Assembly (NCBI GenBank): GCA_028289425.1 | Contig: JANQPL010000014.1 | Location: forward strand, 220,954 to 284,953 | Direction: 5' to 3' | Length of the DNA stretch: 64,000 nt | Source of the DNA: Alphaproteobacteria bacterium | Lineage (GTDB): Bacteria > Pseudomonadota > Alphaproteobacteria > JANQMY01 | Part shown: piece after piece, positions 35,041 through 44,373 of the stretch | Numbering within the stretch: the stretch's first letter is position 1 | Layout: every line of letters starts with the position of its first letter | Notes under the pieces: model-generated | What the model saw: only the letters and a program-made list of their open reading frames with translations | Databases searched by the model: none | What the model was told of the DNA's origin: nothing | Translations under genes and position numbers: made by a program

Positions 35041-35214
35041 GAGCGCCCCTTAAAAAGGTCAGTTCAGCCTACCCCGCGGACCGGCAAAGTCCCCCTCGGG
35101 CCACGTGCGGGGAGCCTGCAATCTAATAAAAAGGTGTTAAGAAATGCGAAATGTGGGCGCCCCGATTGCACCTTAGGGTCGTAGCGGGCCTCGCCTTCAA
35201 GGCCCCAGACCCGT

Positions 35215-35610
35215 GTGCCAATCTGGGATGGCATTCAAATTGCTCTTGCCTGCATCATGATGATTTCCGGCACAAGCATGCGACCGCCCGAGAGCCTGTC
35301 ACCACAGGCAACCGCCGCATCGCGGTCGGGCGCAGAGGAGCCGCAAGGCGCCGTCTCGCCTGCCAACGGGACCGACGGTCCCAGACCGGAACACCATCAG
35401 GCCGATCAATTGCCGGCCCGCGTTCATCAGGAAAGTTCGGCTCTGCACGAAGGTCAATTGCGCCACACCATGCGCATGCCCCAATCCGCTTTTGCAGCGC
35501 AGATGCTTCACCAGTGGTCCGGAGAAGATGACCATGGCGTCTACCTGCTGCGCGAACGCGCATACCGGCAGCCGCTCCCTCAGCCCCAATCGCACAACGA
35601 AACGCACTAG
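35215..35610 (+). CDS. Hypothetical small protein
   Basis: A possible 131-residue protein starting with GTG. It has a short hydrophobic start (IQIALACIMMISG), a Pro/Ser/Gln-rich middle without structure, and a more ordered tail (AFAAQMLHQWSGEDDHGVYLLRERAYR). Tails of the AFxAQxL kind occur in short alphaproteobacterial proteins. Third codon positions are mostly G or C, which favours a real gene, but no strong ribosome binding site is seen and the overlapping minus-strand frame is also open. Otherwise the 35041-35613 gap holds nothing recognisable. Confidence 0.4.
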   Translation: MPIWDGIQIALACIMMISGTSMRPPESLSPQATAASRSGAEEPQGAVSPANGTDGPRPEHHQADQLPARVHQESSALHEGQLRHTMRMPQSAFAAQMLHQWSGEDDHGVYLLRERAYRQPLPQPQSHNETH

Positions 35611-35613
35611 CCC

Positions 35614-37203
35614 TCAATAAGCGAGAGCACAACCGTCCTTTCGCGGCTCAGAAGCCGCGGTCAGCGTCCCATGGGCCCAGTCGATCGAGACGATCTGACC
35701 ACCACCAAATGGAACTGCCATTTCGGTTAGTCGGTGCCCGCGAGCCTCAAGACCGTTCCGAACCTCGAGCGGTAGACTGCGCTCGATTCCCACAGCCCCC
35801 ATGCCGGCAAACACCCGCGGCGCATCGAGCGCTTCTTGGGCGTCCATGCCGAAATCGAGCATGTTCATGAGCACCTGGGCATGCCCCATGGGCTGAAAAT
35901 CGCCGCCCATCACACCGAAGGAATGGTGAACCCTGCCGTCAGCCATGGACATGCCGGGAATGATCGTATGCAGCGGGCGTTTGCCTGGCGCGATACAATT
36001 GGGATGATCCGGATCAAGATTAAATCCGGCTCCCCTATTCTGCAGAAGGACACCCGATTTCGGCGCGACGATCGCAGAACCGAACCCAAAATAGAGCGAA
36101 TTGATGAAGGAACAGGCGTTTTGTTCCCCGTCAATGACCGAAAGATACACGGTATCCCGATATTTGGGACCTTCACGCCGCTTCACATCGGGGACACATT
36201 CGTCCATGCGAATGCGGCTTGCCTGTTCCCGCGCAAATTCATCCGACAGCAGATAATCCACCGGCACGTCCGCATGGCGCGGGTCGGCCACGTAAAGATC
36301 CCGGGCTTCAAACGCCAGCCTTTGGGCTTCGATCTGCAAATGGTAGCGCTCCGAGGTGAGAGCGCCGTGTTCGTTTAACGAAAACTGACGCAGTATGTTG
36401 AGCATGATCAGGGCTGTGATGCCCTGGCCATTGGGCGGTATCTCGAAGACTTCTTCCTGACTGTATGTGGTTGAGATTGGGGCCACATACTCGCTGCGCT
36501 GCCTCTCAAAGTCGGACAGGCTATGCAGGCCGCCCTTGGCCGTCAGACAACTGACAATATCTTCAGCAACAGCGCCGTCGTAAAAGGCGCCGCGGCCGCG
36601 TTCGGCGATCGCCCTCAAAGTGCCGCCAAGCGCCGGCGACCGGAACGTAGCGCCAATCTCGGGAGCCTTCCCGTCGATCAACAAATGCTGTTTTGCACCT
36701 TCATCCCCCATCAACCGGGGGGCCAGGAGCTGCCAGCCCAGACCGACGATCGGCGATACCACGAAACCCTCTTCCGCATAACGAATCGCCGGCTCCAGCG
36801 CCCGCGCAAGGCCAAGCCGGCCATGATCGTTCATCAGCGTTTCCCAGGCGTCGATCGCACCGGGCACCGTTACGGCGTGGGAAGATTCCGTCCCGATTTC
36901 CGAAATCCCCTGATCTAGATACCAGTCCACTTGCGCTTTTTCAGGCGCGCATCCGGACCCGTTGATGCCGATGACGGGCCCTTGCCCCTTTTTGGCGAGA
37001 AGCGCGAAACAGTCGCCCCCAATGCCAGTGCTCATGGGTTCGACCACACATAAGACAGCGCACGCGCCGATCGCGGCATCGACGGCATTCCCACCCGCAC
37101 GCAAGAGATCGATTGCCGCCAATGTCGCCAGCGGATGGGATGTTGCCGCTGCGCCATTTGCTCCGTGGACGGTCGACCGGCCGGGAAAATGAATATCTCT
37201 CAT
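35614..37203 (-). CDS. Gamma-glutamyltransferase family protein
   Basis: A 529-residue Ntn-hydrolase-type precursor of the gamma-glutamyltransferase family. The N-terminal block ATSHPLATLAAIDLLRAGGNAVDAAIGACA and the GGDCFALL segment are standard. The catalytic Thr of the mature small subunit is in YRDTVYLSVIDG, where most relatives have DTTHFSVVD, so self-cleavage is expected. There is no signal peptide, unlike classical Ggt, which suggests a cytoplasmic acylase or hydrolase form. It sits upstream of nothing related; substrate unknown. Confidence 0.9.
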   Translation of the reverse strand: MRDIHFPGRSTVHGANGAAATSHPLATLAAIDLLRAGGNAVDAAIGACAVLCVVEPMSTGIGGDCFALLAKKGQGPVIGINGSGCAPEKAQVDWYLDQGISEIGTESSHAVTVPGAIDAWETLMNDHGRLGLARALEPAIRYAEEGFVVSPIVGLGWQLLAPRLMGDEGAKQHLLIDGKAPEIGATFRSPALGGTLRAIAERGRGAFYDGAVAEDIVSCLTAKGGLHSLSDFERQRSEYVAPISTTYSQEEVFEIPPNGQGITALIMLNILRQFSLNEHGALTSERYHLQIEAQRLAFEARDLYVADPRHADVPVDYLLSDEFAREQASRIRMDECVPDVKRREGPKYRDTVYLSVIDGEQNACSFINSLYFGFGSAIVAPKSGVLLQNRGAGFNLDPDHPNCIAPGKRPLHTIIPGMSMADGRVHHSFGVMGGDFQPMGHAQVLMNMLDFGMDAQEALDAPRVFAGMGAVGIERSLPLEVRNGLEARGHRLTEMAVPFGGGQIVSIDWAHGTLTAASEPRKDGCALAY

Positions 37204-37239
37204 AAATGGTCCTCGCTGGACGTGGGTTTTTGGCAGGCC

Positions 37240-37596
37240 TCAGGATTCCTGATTGCGCACGCGTTCGGCGATGTCGCCTATGGCCGATTCCAGCCGGGCG
37301 AGTCTTTCCTTTATTTCCGCAAGATCCCTTGCAAAACCGGCGAATTCCGGACGGTCAGACGATGCGTCGGTCGGGTCCGGCGTCGAAACACCCGCCCGCG
37401 TCGCGATTTCGGCAGCCTCCACTTGCAGCAATGTCGACAGTGTCGCTACTTCGCGTGCGGATAGTTCGCGCTGGTCTTTCCAAACTTCGTCCACCTGATC
37501 CGGCGCTAACCCTAGCGCGCTGGCAATGATCGAGCGATCAAATCCCAGTGATTTCAGTTTGGCATCGAACCAGGCTTGGTCGAAGAACAGGGCCAC
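37240..37596 (-). CDS. Small helix-turn-helix-like protein with C-terminal coiled coil
   Basis: A 118-residue protein. The first 65 residues resemble an XRE-like helix-turn-helix (ASALGLAPDQVDEVWKDQRELSAREVATLSTLLQV). A Pro/Asp linker and a C-terminal coiled coil (FARDLAEIKERLARLESAIGDIAERV) follow. It could be a small DNA-binding dimer or only an HTH-derived scaffold. It lies 36 bp upstream of the gamma-glutamyltransferase gene on the same strand and may share its transcript. Confidence 0.75.
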   Translation of the reverse strand: MALFFDQAWFDAKLKSLGFDRSIIASALGLAPDQVDEVWKDQRELSAREVATLSTLLQVEAAEIATRAGVSTPDPTDASSDRPEFAGFARDLAEIKERLARLESAIGDIAERVRNQES

Positions 37597-37790
37597 CTCT
37601 TTTCTTCCTTAACCACTTGCGTTGTTGCCACAGTATTTCCCTCAATCCGTCGCCTTTGCAACACGGACGACGGTAAGGATGGCAAAGTCGGCACGACTTT
37701 TGCCAGTTTTAGTTCAAATTGGAAGGAAGTGTATCGCCGCGGGACACTTGTTCGCCTCCCCAAGGTTCCGCAGCACTACTGGAGACCAAA

Positions 37791-37913
37791 ATGGCACAAC
37801 GCCCACGGAAGACAACAGCGGTCGCGTCGACATCATCGACCGATTGGAGTGTGTTCCTGGTACGGTCGATGGAGTTATTTGTCTTCAGCTTTACGATTTA
37901 CCTGCTGCTCTGA
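37791..37913 (+). CDS. 40-residue single-pass membrane peptide
   Basis: A short reading frame below usual annotation limits. GGAG (37781-37784) lies six bases before the ATG. The product has a basic, Thr/Ser-rich N-terminus (MAQRPRKTTAVASTSST) and ends in one hydrophobic segment (WSVFLVRSMELFVFSFTIYLLL) at the very C-terminus, like a tail-anchored peptide. A strong terminator on the same strand follows about 110 bp later, and no other plus-strand gene explains it. I do not recognise a family. Confidence 0.55.
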   Translation: MAQRPRKTTAVASTSSTDWSVFLVRSMELFVFSFTIYLLL

Positions 37914-38020
37914 CAGGGGAAGACTACCGCAGCCAAACCGGAAAGTCCGCCTCCCCGCTGTCTCCCCTCCGGCTGGCGCGGCATAAGGCTCACGAAACAA
38001 AGAGCTCACCCCGAAACTTA

Positions 38021-38051
38021 GGGGGCCGATTATTCGGCCCCCACTTTTTTT
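38021..38051 (+). terminator. Rho-independent terminator on the plus strand
   Basis: A perfect 9-bp stem GGGGGCCGA (38021-38029) / TCGGCCCCC (38034-38042) with a TTAT loop is followed by AC and seven T (38045-38051). It implies a plus-strand transcript ending here; the only candidate gene is the 40-residue peptide at 37791. Confidence 0.88.
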
Positions 38052-38057
38052 GGGCTC

Positions 38058-38498
38058 TTAGCCGGAGCCGAACAATCCGCCATCCGCGCCGATATCGCGG
38101 CGAGCGGTCACGATGGAGACGGTGAAGCCGGCCATGACGTCCACCAATGCCATCATTGTAATCAAGAAAAACGTCGACGTTGCAAATCCCGGCAACACGA
38201 TGAATTCAACCAAGGCCACCACAAACACGAGCATCGAAAGGCCGTGATTGATGATTGAAATGTGGTTGGTTTGGGTTGCTTTGATGATCTCAAAGAATAA
38301 AGCGAATAATGTCAGGGTAACAATCAAATCGCCTGGCGTCAGGCTCCACGCACCGCTGACCAAATTAATCTTGAGCCAATTTGGATTTGTGAGGAAGGCT
38401 GCAATCCCCTCTTCACCAATGCCGAACAGACCACCGCCAAACGCCATGACATTGTAGACGATGACCATGATGCCGATTAAAGGAAGAGCGTTAAGCAT
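38058..38498 (-). CDS. Four-helix membrane protein of unknown function
   Basis: A 146-residue integral membrane protein. Four hydrophobic helices lie roughly at residues 5-25, 50-70, 82-105 and 108-130, with the linker KATQTNHISIINHGLS between helices two and three. It ends with RRDIGADGGLFGSG. I do not know the function. It stands alone on the minus strand; its stop is seven bases from the terminator of the opposite strand. Confidence 0.82.
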   Translation of the reverse strand: MLNALPLIGIMVIVYNVMAFGGGLFGIGEEGIAAFLTNPNWLKINLVSGAWSLTPGDLIVTLTLFALFFEIIKATQTNHISIINHGLSMLVFVVALVEFIVLPGFATSTFFLITMMALVDVMAGFTVSIVTARRDIGADGGLFGSG

Positions 38499-38653
38499 TT
38501 TTCCCCCTTATGTGTAATGCCGATACCAAAATGCCTCCCGTTTCCGAGCGGCCACCTAATTGTTTCAAAATAGCACACTTCGCTGCCATCACTGAATCAT
38601 TTGGCGATTCGAGGCATCAAAACAGTGTCCGCTGTCACATATTTGTCGGTTAA

Positions 38654-39136
38654 CTATACCTTTCCGGGCGTTGTTGCCGGTTCCGCTTGCGCATTGAGAT
38701 CTGTTTTTGCGAATGACTGGGAAACCGTCGGTGCGCTGCGCGCTGCCCGCTCAGCCGCCACTGCCGCACTTTGCAGCGCAACAATATCGCGTGCTGATTG
38801 GGGCCCAATACCCGGCGCAAACGCAGGCGCCTTTGGTTTTTCGCCTTGGCTGTTCTTTTCGCGGAAGATCAAGATCAGATTTCGGGCGTAAACGAACAGA
38901 CCCAAGCCCTGTCCCGCGATAAAGACGGGATCTTGGCGATAAAGCGCGTAAGAGAACAAGACAACGCCGCCGCCGATGCTGCAATACCAAAACGCCAGCG
39001 GAATGATGCTGCGGCCTTCTTGCTCGCTGCGGAACCACTGAATGATAAAGCGCGATGCAAATAGGGCCTGGCCGCCGAAACCAATCAGCATCCAGACGAT
39101 TTCCACAGTGCTCATTTCATTCAGCCAATCGAACAC
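38654..39136 (-). CDS. LAB_N (lipid-A-disaccharide synthase N-terminal) domain membrane protein
   Basis: A 160-residue membrane protein of the LAB_N family (PF07578). It has three helices with the family motif FGGQALFASRFIIQWFRSEQEGRSIIP and the FWYCSIGGGVVLFSYALYRQDPVFIAGQ block, then a low-complexity Ala-rich tail. Alphaproteobacteria often have it next to a GT2 and an ArnT-like transferase. I chose the GTG at 39136 (VFDWLNEMS...), six bases after the GT2 stop, with GGAG upstream; an ATG at 39115 is also possible. Confidence 0.88.
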   Translation of the reverse strand: MFDWLNEMSTVEIVWMLIGFGGQALFASRFIIQWFRSEQEGRSIIPLAFWYCSIGGGVVLFSYALYRQDPVFIAGQGLGLFVYARNLILIFREKNSQGEKPKAPAFAPGIGPQSARDIVALQSAAVAAERAARSAPTVSQSFAKTDLNAQAEPATTPGKV

Positions 39137-39141
39137 ACGGC

Positions 39142-39870
39142 CTACTCCAACTCGGTGGTCGCGCCGGGTAAACGGCAGCGCCGCCGCAACCACATCACGC
39201 CCAACAAATCGCTGATCGATACCAATGCCCGATCCAGCACCCCATATTTCGATTGCCCCCGCAAACGGTGCCGGTGGTTCACATCGACCAGCTTAACAGT
39301 ATAGCCCTGCCGTTGCATCAGGGCAGGCAGAAATCGATGCATATGGTCGAAATAGGGCAGTTCGAAGAAGGCTTCTTTTGAGAATACCTTCAGCCCACAC
39401 CCGGTGTCGCGGGTATGGTCCGCAAGCGCCCATTGGCGGATGCGGTTGGCCCAGCGGGACGCCCACTTTTTCGCATAGCTGTCTTGGCGCTTGCGCCGCT
39501 GCCCGGCGACCATGCGCAAATTGGGATCTGCGGTATCGTCAAAGGCCGCCAAAAGGGAGGGAATGTCGCCGGGATCGTTTTGAGCATCGCCGTCTAGAGT
39601 GACAATCAAACGGCCTTTCGCCGCGCGCACGCCCGTGCGGATCGCAGCACTTTGACCGCTGTTCCGCTCATGCACGATCACCCGCAATGTGGGCACGGTC
39701 TTACGCAGCTCTTGCAACGCGGCGCGCGTGCCGTCGGTGCTGCCGTCATCCACATAGATGATTTCGTAGTCGTGGGCACCCGACAGCGCCTGTTCGATTT
39801 CGGAGATGAGCGGGGCGACGTTTTCGGCCTCATCCTTGACCGGCACCACCACCGTGACGTCCACCACCAA
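39142..39870 (-). CDS. GT2 glycosyltransferase, polyprenyl-phosphate sugar transferase type
   Basis: A 242-residue family 2 glycosyltransferase of the dolichol-phosphate-mannose-synthase / ArnC type. It has VVVPVKDEAENV, the nucleotide-binding YVDDGSTDGT and the catalytic LDGDAQNDP metal motif; RDTGCGLKVF is also typical. It lacks the C-terminal membrane helices of ArnC. It should load a sugar onto undecaprenyl phosphate, the donor used by ArnT-like enzymes such as the two encoded divergently. Co-transcribed with the LAB_N gene. Confidence 0.93.
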   Translation of the reverse strand: MVVDVTVVVPVKDEAENVAPLISEIEQALSGAHDYEIIYVDDGSTDGTRAALQELRKTVPTLRVIVHERNSGQSAAIRTGVRAAKGRLIVTLDGDAQNDPGDIPSLLAAFDDTADPNLRMVAGQRRKRQDSYAKKWASRWANRIRQWALADHTRDTGCGLKVFSKEAFFELPYFDHMHRFLPALMQRQGYTVKLVDVNHRHRLRGQSKYGVLDRALVSISDLLGVMWLRRRCRLPGATTELE

Positions 39871-40106
39871 TCCTTTTCTCCGTTCCCCAAAACGCCGATT
39901 CAGGCGCGCTTTTGTTCCTAACTTCGCCTTTGGCCCGGCAAGGCGACCTCTATCTCATGAGGGGGGCAGCGGCGCAAGCATTGCCTTGCCGCACCAAAGG
40001 CGCCCGGAAAACCGCCACTTTTTGGCGCAGCAGGGGAATAAGGCTTGCGATTTGGGCCCAAACACGAAAATTTAGAGGCCTGCCCAACACCGAGGACCGC
40101 CTGCCT

Positions 40107-41777
40107 GTGCCAAGTGTCGTTTCCCAAAAGCCACGGCTTGTCCTCATTCTCATCTGTCTTTTGCTGTTCCTGCCCGGATTTTTCAATCTAGGTCCGGCGG
40201 ACCGGGACGAATCCCGGTTTGCCCAAGCCAGCAAGCAAATGCTGGAAACCGGCAATTTTGTTGAGATCTACTTTCAGGAAGACGCCCGCAACAAAAAGCC
40301 CATCGGCATTTATTGGCTGCAAGCCGGGTCGGCATCCCTTTTTGGAGGCGCTGAGGCTCCCATTTGGGCCTATCGCCTGCCGTCCCTTATCGGTGCCATC
40401 GGCGCCGTGCTGATGACCTATTGGGCCGGTCTGCGCCTCTTGGGACCGGTCGCGGGCTTCACGGCCAGCTTAGCGCTGGCAAGTTCTCTGTTGCTGGTGA
40501 TTGAAGCGCATTTGGCGAAAACCGACGCCATGCTGTTGTTCACCATCGTTACCGCCCAAGCCTGTCTTGCCTTATTGTATGTGAGCGGCAACCGGCGGGC
40601 CATCGGCGGCGAACAGTTCGACCCCCGGCAGATTGCCTTGCTGTTCTGGGGCGCGATCGGCGCCAGCATCCTTATCAAAGGGCCGATCGGGGTGATGGTG
40701 GCCGCGCTGACGATCCTGCCGCTTGCCATCGCCGACCGGTCGATTCGCTGGCTTTATCCGATCCGGCCATTGATTGGCATGCTGATCGTTCTGCTGATCA
40801 CGGCGCCCTGGGTGGTTGCCATCTCGCTTACCAGCGGGGCCTCATTTTTCGCCGACGCCGTTGGCGACGACCTGCTGCCCAAATTATTGTCGGGTCAGGA
40901 ATCTCACGGCAGCCCGCCCGGCACCTACACGCTCCTGGCCGTTGTCGTATTGTGGCCCGCATCGATCGTGTTGGGCCCCGCGCTTTGGTTTGCGTGGCAG
41001 CGGCGCGCCGAGCCGGTCTATCGGTTCTGCCTGGCATGGATTCTGCCGAGCTGGATCGTCTTCGAACTGGTGCCGACAAAACTGCCCCATTACGTGATGC
41101 CTTTGGCGCCGGCCATCGCCCTTATCATCGGCGGCTACATTGCCACGCTTGCGGAACGGGGCCAGTATGTGGGAACGCCTTGGTTCACGCGTTTTGCCTG
41201 GACGTGTTGGCTCTTAGTGAGCCTCGCCCTGCTGGCGACCCCCATCGGCGCCGCGATCTATTTGGGCACTCTGCCGCCGGTTACCGCGTTGATCTGTCTT
41301 GCGCTCGCGCTTCTTGTCCTGCTGACCATCCGGCCCAACGTTCCCATGCCGATGCCCGGTGGCGGCTTGTGGCGGCCGATTGCGGCTGCTTTCTTGCTCT
41401 ATGTGGCCACATTTCAGATCACAGTGCCGAGCCTGCAGGACCTGAATCTGTCGCGCCAGATACATGCCGCCGCGACCACGGCCCGCGGTCCGAAGGTGCA
41501 GCTTGCATCCACCGGATATGCCGAACCGAGTTTGGTGTTCTTAGCCGGCACTCAAACCCGTCTCATGCCGCCAGACAGTACGGCCCAATTCTTGGCCGAC
41601 ACGCCGCAGGCCATAGCGGTTGTGGAGCAACGGCAAGAAGAAGTGTTTCGCGAGAAAGCAAACGAACTGGGCTTAACATTGCGCACCGTATCGACATTGA
41701 GTGGGTATAATTACTCCGTCGGCAAGGATGTGACCTTTACGCTTTTCGAAACGGGTGGCGCACGTGCACAACGATGA
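40107..41777 (+). CDS. ArnT-like GT39 membrane glycosyltransferase
   Basis: A polytopic membrane protein of about 556 residues from the GTG at 40107 (GAGGA upstream; the open frame continues further but loses plausible composition). It has the family's first-loop acidic motif GPADRDESRFAQASKQML followed by NKKPIGIYWLQAG, and a dozen or so hydrophobic helices. Such enzymes move a sugar from undecaprenyl phosphate to lipid A or another glycan at the periplasmic face. The donor is probably made by the GT2 nearby. Acceptor and sugar unknown. Confidence 0.9.
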   Translation: MPSVVSQKPRLVLILICLLLFLPGFFNLGPADRDESRFAQASKQMLETGNFVEIYFQEDARNKKPIGIYWLQAGSASLFGGAEAPIWAYRLPSLIGAIGAVLMTYWAGLRLLGPVAGFTASLALASSLLLVIEAHLAKTDAMLLFTIVTAQACLALLYVSGNRRAIGGEQFDPRQIALLFWGAIGASILIKGPIGVMVAALTILPLAIADRSIRWLYPIRPLIGMLIVLLITAPWVVAISLTSGASFFADAVGDDLLPKLLSGQESHGSPPGTYTLLAVVVLWPASIVLGPALWFAWQRRAEPVYRFCLAWILPSWIVFELVPTKLPHYVMPLAPAIALIIGGYIATLAERGQYVGTPWFTRFAWTCWLLVSLALLATPIGAAIYLGTLPPVTALICLALALLVLLTIRPNVPMPMPGGGLWRPIAAAFLLYVATFQITVPSLQDLNLSRQIHAAATTARGPKVQLASTGYAEPSLVFLAGTQTRLMPPDSTAQFLADTPQAIAVVEQRQEEVFREKANELGLTLRTVSTLSGYNYSVGKDVTFTLFETGGARAQR

Positions 41778-43287
41778 TGGGCCAAAAGGATTTTTCGCAG
41801 ACGTCCGCCAACGCATCGACGCTGTCTCTCTTTGGCATCAAGCTTTGATCATCATCGGTGCACTGGTTCTTATTCGACTGGTGGGACTTTTTGTCAGCCC
41901 TCTGAATTTAGGGGGCGATGAGGCGCAATATTGGGTTTGGGCACAAGTGCCGGATTTCGGATATTTCTCCAAGCCCCCTTTGATCGCCTGGATCATCGGC
42001 CTCACCACCGGCGTGTGCGGCGATGGTGAGGCCTGCGTGCGCCTAGGCGCGCCGCTTATCCATGGCGCAACGGCGCTCATGCTCTTTGCGATCGGTCGCG
42101 CTATGTTCGATGACTGGACCGGCTTCTGGGCATCGATCGTTTATGCCACCCTTCCCGCCGTCTCTCTGTCATCGAGCTTGATTTCCACCGACGTGCCGCT
42201 CCTGTTCCTGTGGTCGGTGAGCCTGCTCGCGGCCTACAAATGGATCGAGAGCGGACAAACCCGATGGGCCGTGTTGGCGGGTGTTGCGGTCGGCTTCGGC
42301 CTGTTGGCCAAATACGCCATGATCTATTTTTTGGGATGCTTGGTGCTGTTTTTACTGATCTCATCAGACCATCGGCAGAGGCTGATGAGCACCGGTTTCC
42401 TGCTGTTGCTTGGGATTGCTTTTCTGATTTTTCTGCCCAACCTGCTGTGGAACTGGGCGAATGACTTCCCAACCATCGCCCACACCGCTTCCAATGCGAG
42501 CTTGGGCGGCGACCTGTTTCATCCCCTTAAGATGCTGGAGTTTTTCGGGAGCCAGTTTGGCGTGTTTGGCCCGATCCTTTTCGGCACACTGGTTTATGGG
42601 CTTATTCGGCTTGGACCCCAGTTGCGCCGCGCCGGCGAGTATCGGCTGGATACGATCTTTCTGTTGTGCTTCTCCGTCCCCATTATTGTGTTTGCGCTGA
42701 GCGTTGCGGTCCTGTCCCGTGCCAACGCGAACTGGGCAGCGCCCGCCTACATCGCCGGCACGGTTCTGGTCGTCGACTGGTTGCGCCGGGCCAACTGGAC
42801 GAACTGGCTTAAGATATCCACGGCCGGGCACACGGCCGCGGCCCTTCTGTTGGTGATCGGCCTCAGCGTGCCCAGCTTAGTTGACGCACTTGGCTTTTCG
42901 AACGCCATTAAGCGGGTGCGCGGCTGGGATGAAATGGGTATCGCCGTTTCCGAGCTTGCCAAGAAACATCCGTACACGTCTATTCTGTCCGACCATCGCG
43001 AAACCATCGGCCAACTCTATTACTATGCCAATCCCCGCTGGCAACCGGTGGTCATGTGGGACTGGGGTTGGCATCCGCGCAATCACTACGAAATCAACGA
43101 TCGAATCAACGAGGTGACCGGGCGCTTCGTTCTGTTCGTCAGCCGCACGGACAAGATCGATCACATCGAACGGCGCTTTCAAAACGTACGATTGGTCGAA
43201 ACCCTGGACGTGCCCCTCGGCGCGGGCAGCACGCGCCAGATTTTCCTTTATGAAGGCACCGGGTTTGGCCCGTCACACGGCAAATGA
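41755..43287 (+). CDS. Second ArnT-like GT39 membrane glycosyltransferase
   Basis: A 510-residue GT39-family protein. The first loop reads LNLGGDEAQYWVWAQVPDFGYFSKPPLIAWII, with the catalytic acidic residue in GDEAQYW and the SKPPL lipid-binding motif, followed by about ten membrane helices and a periplasmic C-terminal domain. It starts with GTG and overlaps the preceding GT39 gene by 23 bp, so the pair is translationally coupled. It resembles Rgt-type lipid A/core galacturonosyltransferases in design, but the sugar cannot be inferred. Confidence 0.9.
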   Translation: MAHVHNDDGPKGFFADVRQRIDAVSLWHQALIIIGALVLIRLVGLFVSPLNLGGDEAQYWVWAQVPDFGYFSKPPLIAWIIGLTTGVCGDGEACVRLGAPLIHGATALMLFAIGRAMFDDWTGFWASIVYATLPAVSLSSSLISTDVPLLFLWSVSLLAAYKWIESGQTRWAVLAGVAVGFGLLAKYAMIYFLGCLVLFLLISSDHRQRLMSTGFLLLLGIAFLIFLPNLLWNWANDFPTIAHTASNASLGGDLFHPLKMLEFFGSQFGVFGPILFGTLVYGLIRLGPQLRRAGEYRLDTIFLLCFSVPIIVFALSVAVLSRANANWAAPAYIAGTVLVVDWLRRANWTNWLKISTAGHTAAALLLVIGLSVPSLVDALGFSNAIKRVRGWDEMGIAVSELAKKHPYTSILSDHRETIGQLYYYANPRWQPVVMWDWGWHPRNHYEINDRINEVTGRFVLFVSRTDKIDHIERRFQNVRLVETLDVPLGAGSTRQIFLYEGTGFGPSHGK

Positions 43288-44373
43288 CCCGCCTAGCCTG
43301 CGATCGAAGGCCACCGACTTGACCAGGGCATAGGCCCGGCGTCCTGGCACCAGGCCAAGATCTTTAACGGCAAGCCGCGTCAAACGCGCGCGGATCACCT
43401 GTCCCGCGCAGTCCAGGCGCAATTCCGCAAACGGCCCCTCTTCTTCCTCAATGGCGGTGATGGTGACGGGAAGTTGGTTGCGGATGGAAACGCCTGCGAG
43501 GGGGTCGAGCGCCAAGGACACATCCCGTGCGCGAAGGCGCACGCGCAATCGTTCGCCCTTATCGACCGTCAGGGTACTGGGCATCCACAACGTGCCGGGC
43601 CCCACGTCCAGCGCAATCATGGACAGTGCTTCATCCCATTCAATGACGGTTCCTTCCAATATGGAGCCGGTTTCGAAATGGCCGGTCACCTCCGCCCCCA
43701 ATTGCTCCAGCATGGCCGATGTGGGACCGACACCCACCACGCGCCCGGCTTGCATGGCGATGAGCTGATCCGAAATGTGCGCCACCTCTTCGACCAAATG
43801 GCTCACAAAAATGACCGGCACGCGGAACTTCTTCGGCAGATCGGAGATCATCCGTAGAATGACATTTTTGCGGCTGCGGTCGATGCCGCTTAAAGGTTCG
43901 TCCATCAGCAGCAATTGGGGACGGGTCAGCAACGCGCGCGCGATCGCCACGCGCCGGGCTTCGCCGCCGGAAAGCGTTGGTGTCTGACGGGACATAAGAT
44001 CGGAAATTTGCAACACTTCCGATACCTGGTCGAACGCGATACGGGGGCCTGAGGGCGATGCACGCTTGTCCGCGAACTCCAGATTTTGGCGCACCGTCAA
44101 ATGAGGAAACAACCGGGCGTTTTGAAACACGGTCCCCACCGGACGTTTGTGGGGCGGCACAAAACCGTCGCTGCCTTGGGCTGATTGCCACGCTACGTCA
44201 TCGACCAAGACACCGCCTGCGCGGGGCAAAAACCCGGCAATCGCATTGAGTACGGACGATTTGCCGGCGCCGCTGGGCCCGAACAGCGCCGTAATGCCGT
44301 CGATTTGAAACGTGTCTGCGACGCGCAGCTCGAAATCGTTCTCCGCCCACTGAAGATCAAGGGTAAGCTTCAT
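43273..44373 (-). CDS. modC: Molybdate ABC transporter ATP-binding protein
   Basis: A 366-residue ATPase. Walker A GPSGAGKSS is at 32-40; the signature LSGGEARRVAIARALL and Walker B LLLMDEPLSGID are intact. The C-terminal 130 residues form the molybdate-binding TOBE (Mop) domain that separates ModC from other ABC ATPases. The start is the ATG at 44373, overlapping modB by four bases; the longer open frame is only a shadow of modB. Converges with the GT39 gene, 15 bp overlapping. Confidence 0.95.
   Translation of the reverse strand: MKLTLDLQWAENDFELRVADTFQIDGITALFGPSGAGKSSVLNAIAGFLPRAGGVLVDDVAWQSAQGSDGFVPPHKRPVGTVFQNARLFPHLTVRQNLEFADKRASPSGPRIAFDQVSEVLQISDLMSRQTPTLSGGEARRVAIARALLTRPQLLLMDEPLSGIDRSRKNVILRMISDLPKKFRVPVIFVSHLVEEVAHISDQLIAMQAGRVVGVGPTSAMLEQLGAEVTGHFETGSILEGTVIEWDEALSMIALDVGPGTLWMPSTLTVDKGERLRVRLRARDVSLALDPLAGVSIRNQLPVTITAIEEEEGPFAELRLDCAGQVIRARLTRLAVKDLGLVPGRRAYALVKSVAFDRRLGGSFAV

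Noticed and set aside
39912..40106. Longer N-terminus of the first GT39 protein
   Set aside because: The 65 extra residues are Arg/Ala-rich, carry no membrane helix and precede the family's normal start. The GTG at 40107 with a GAGGA upstream fits better.
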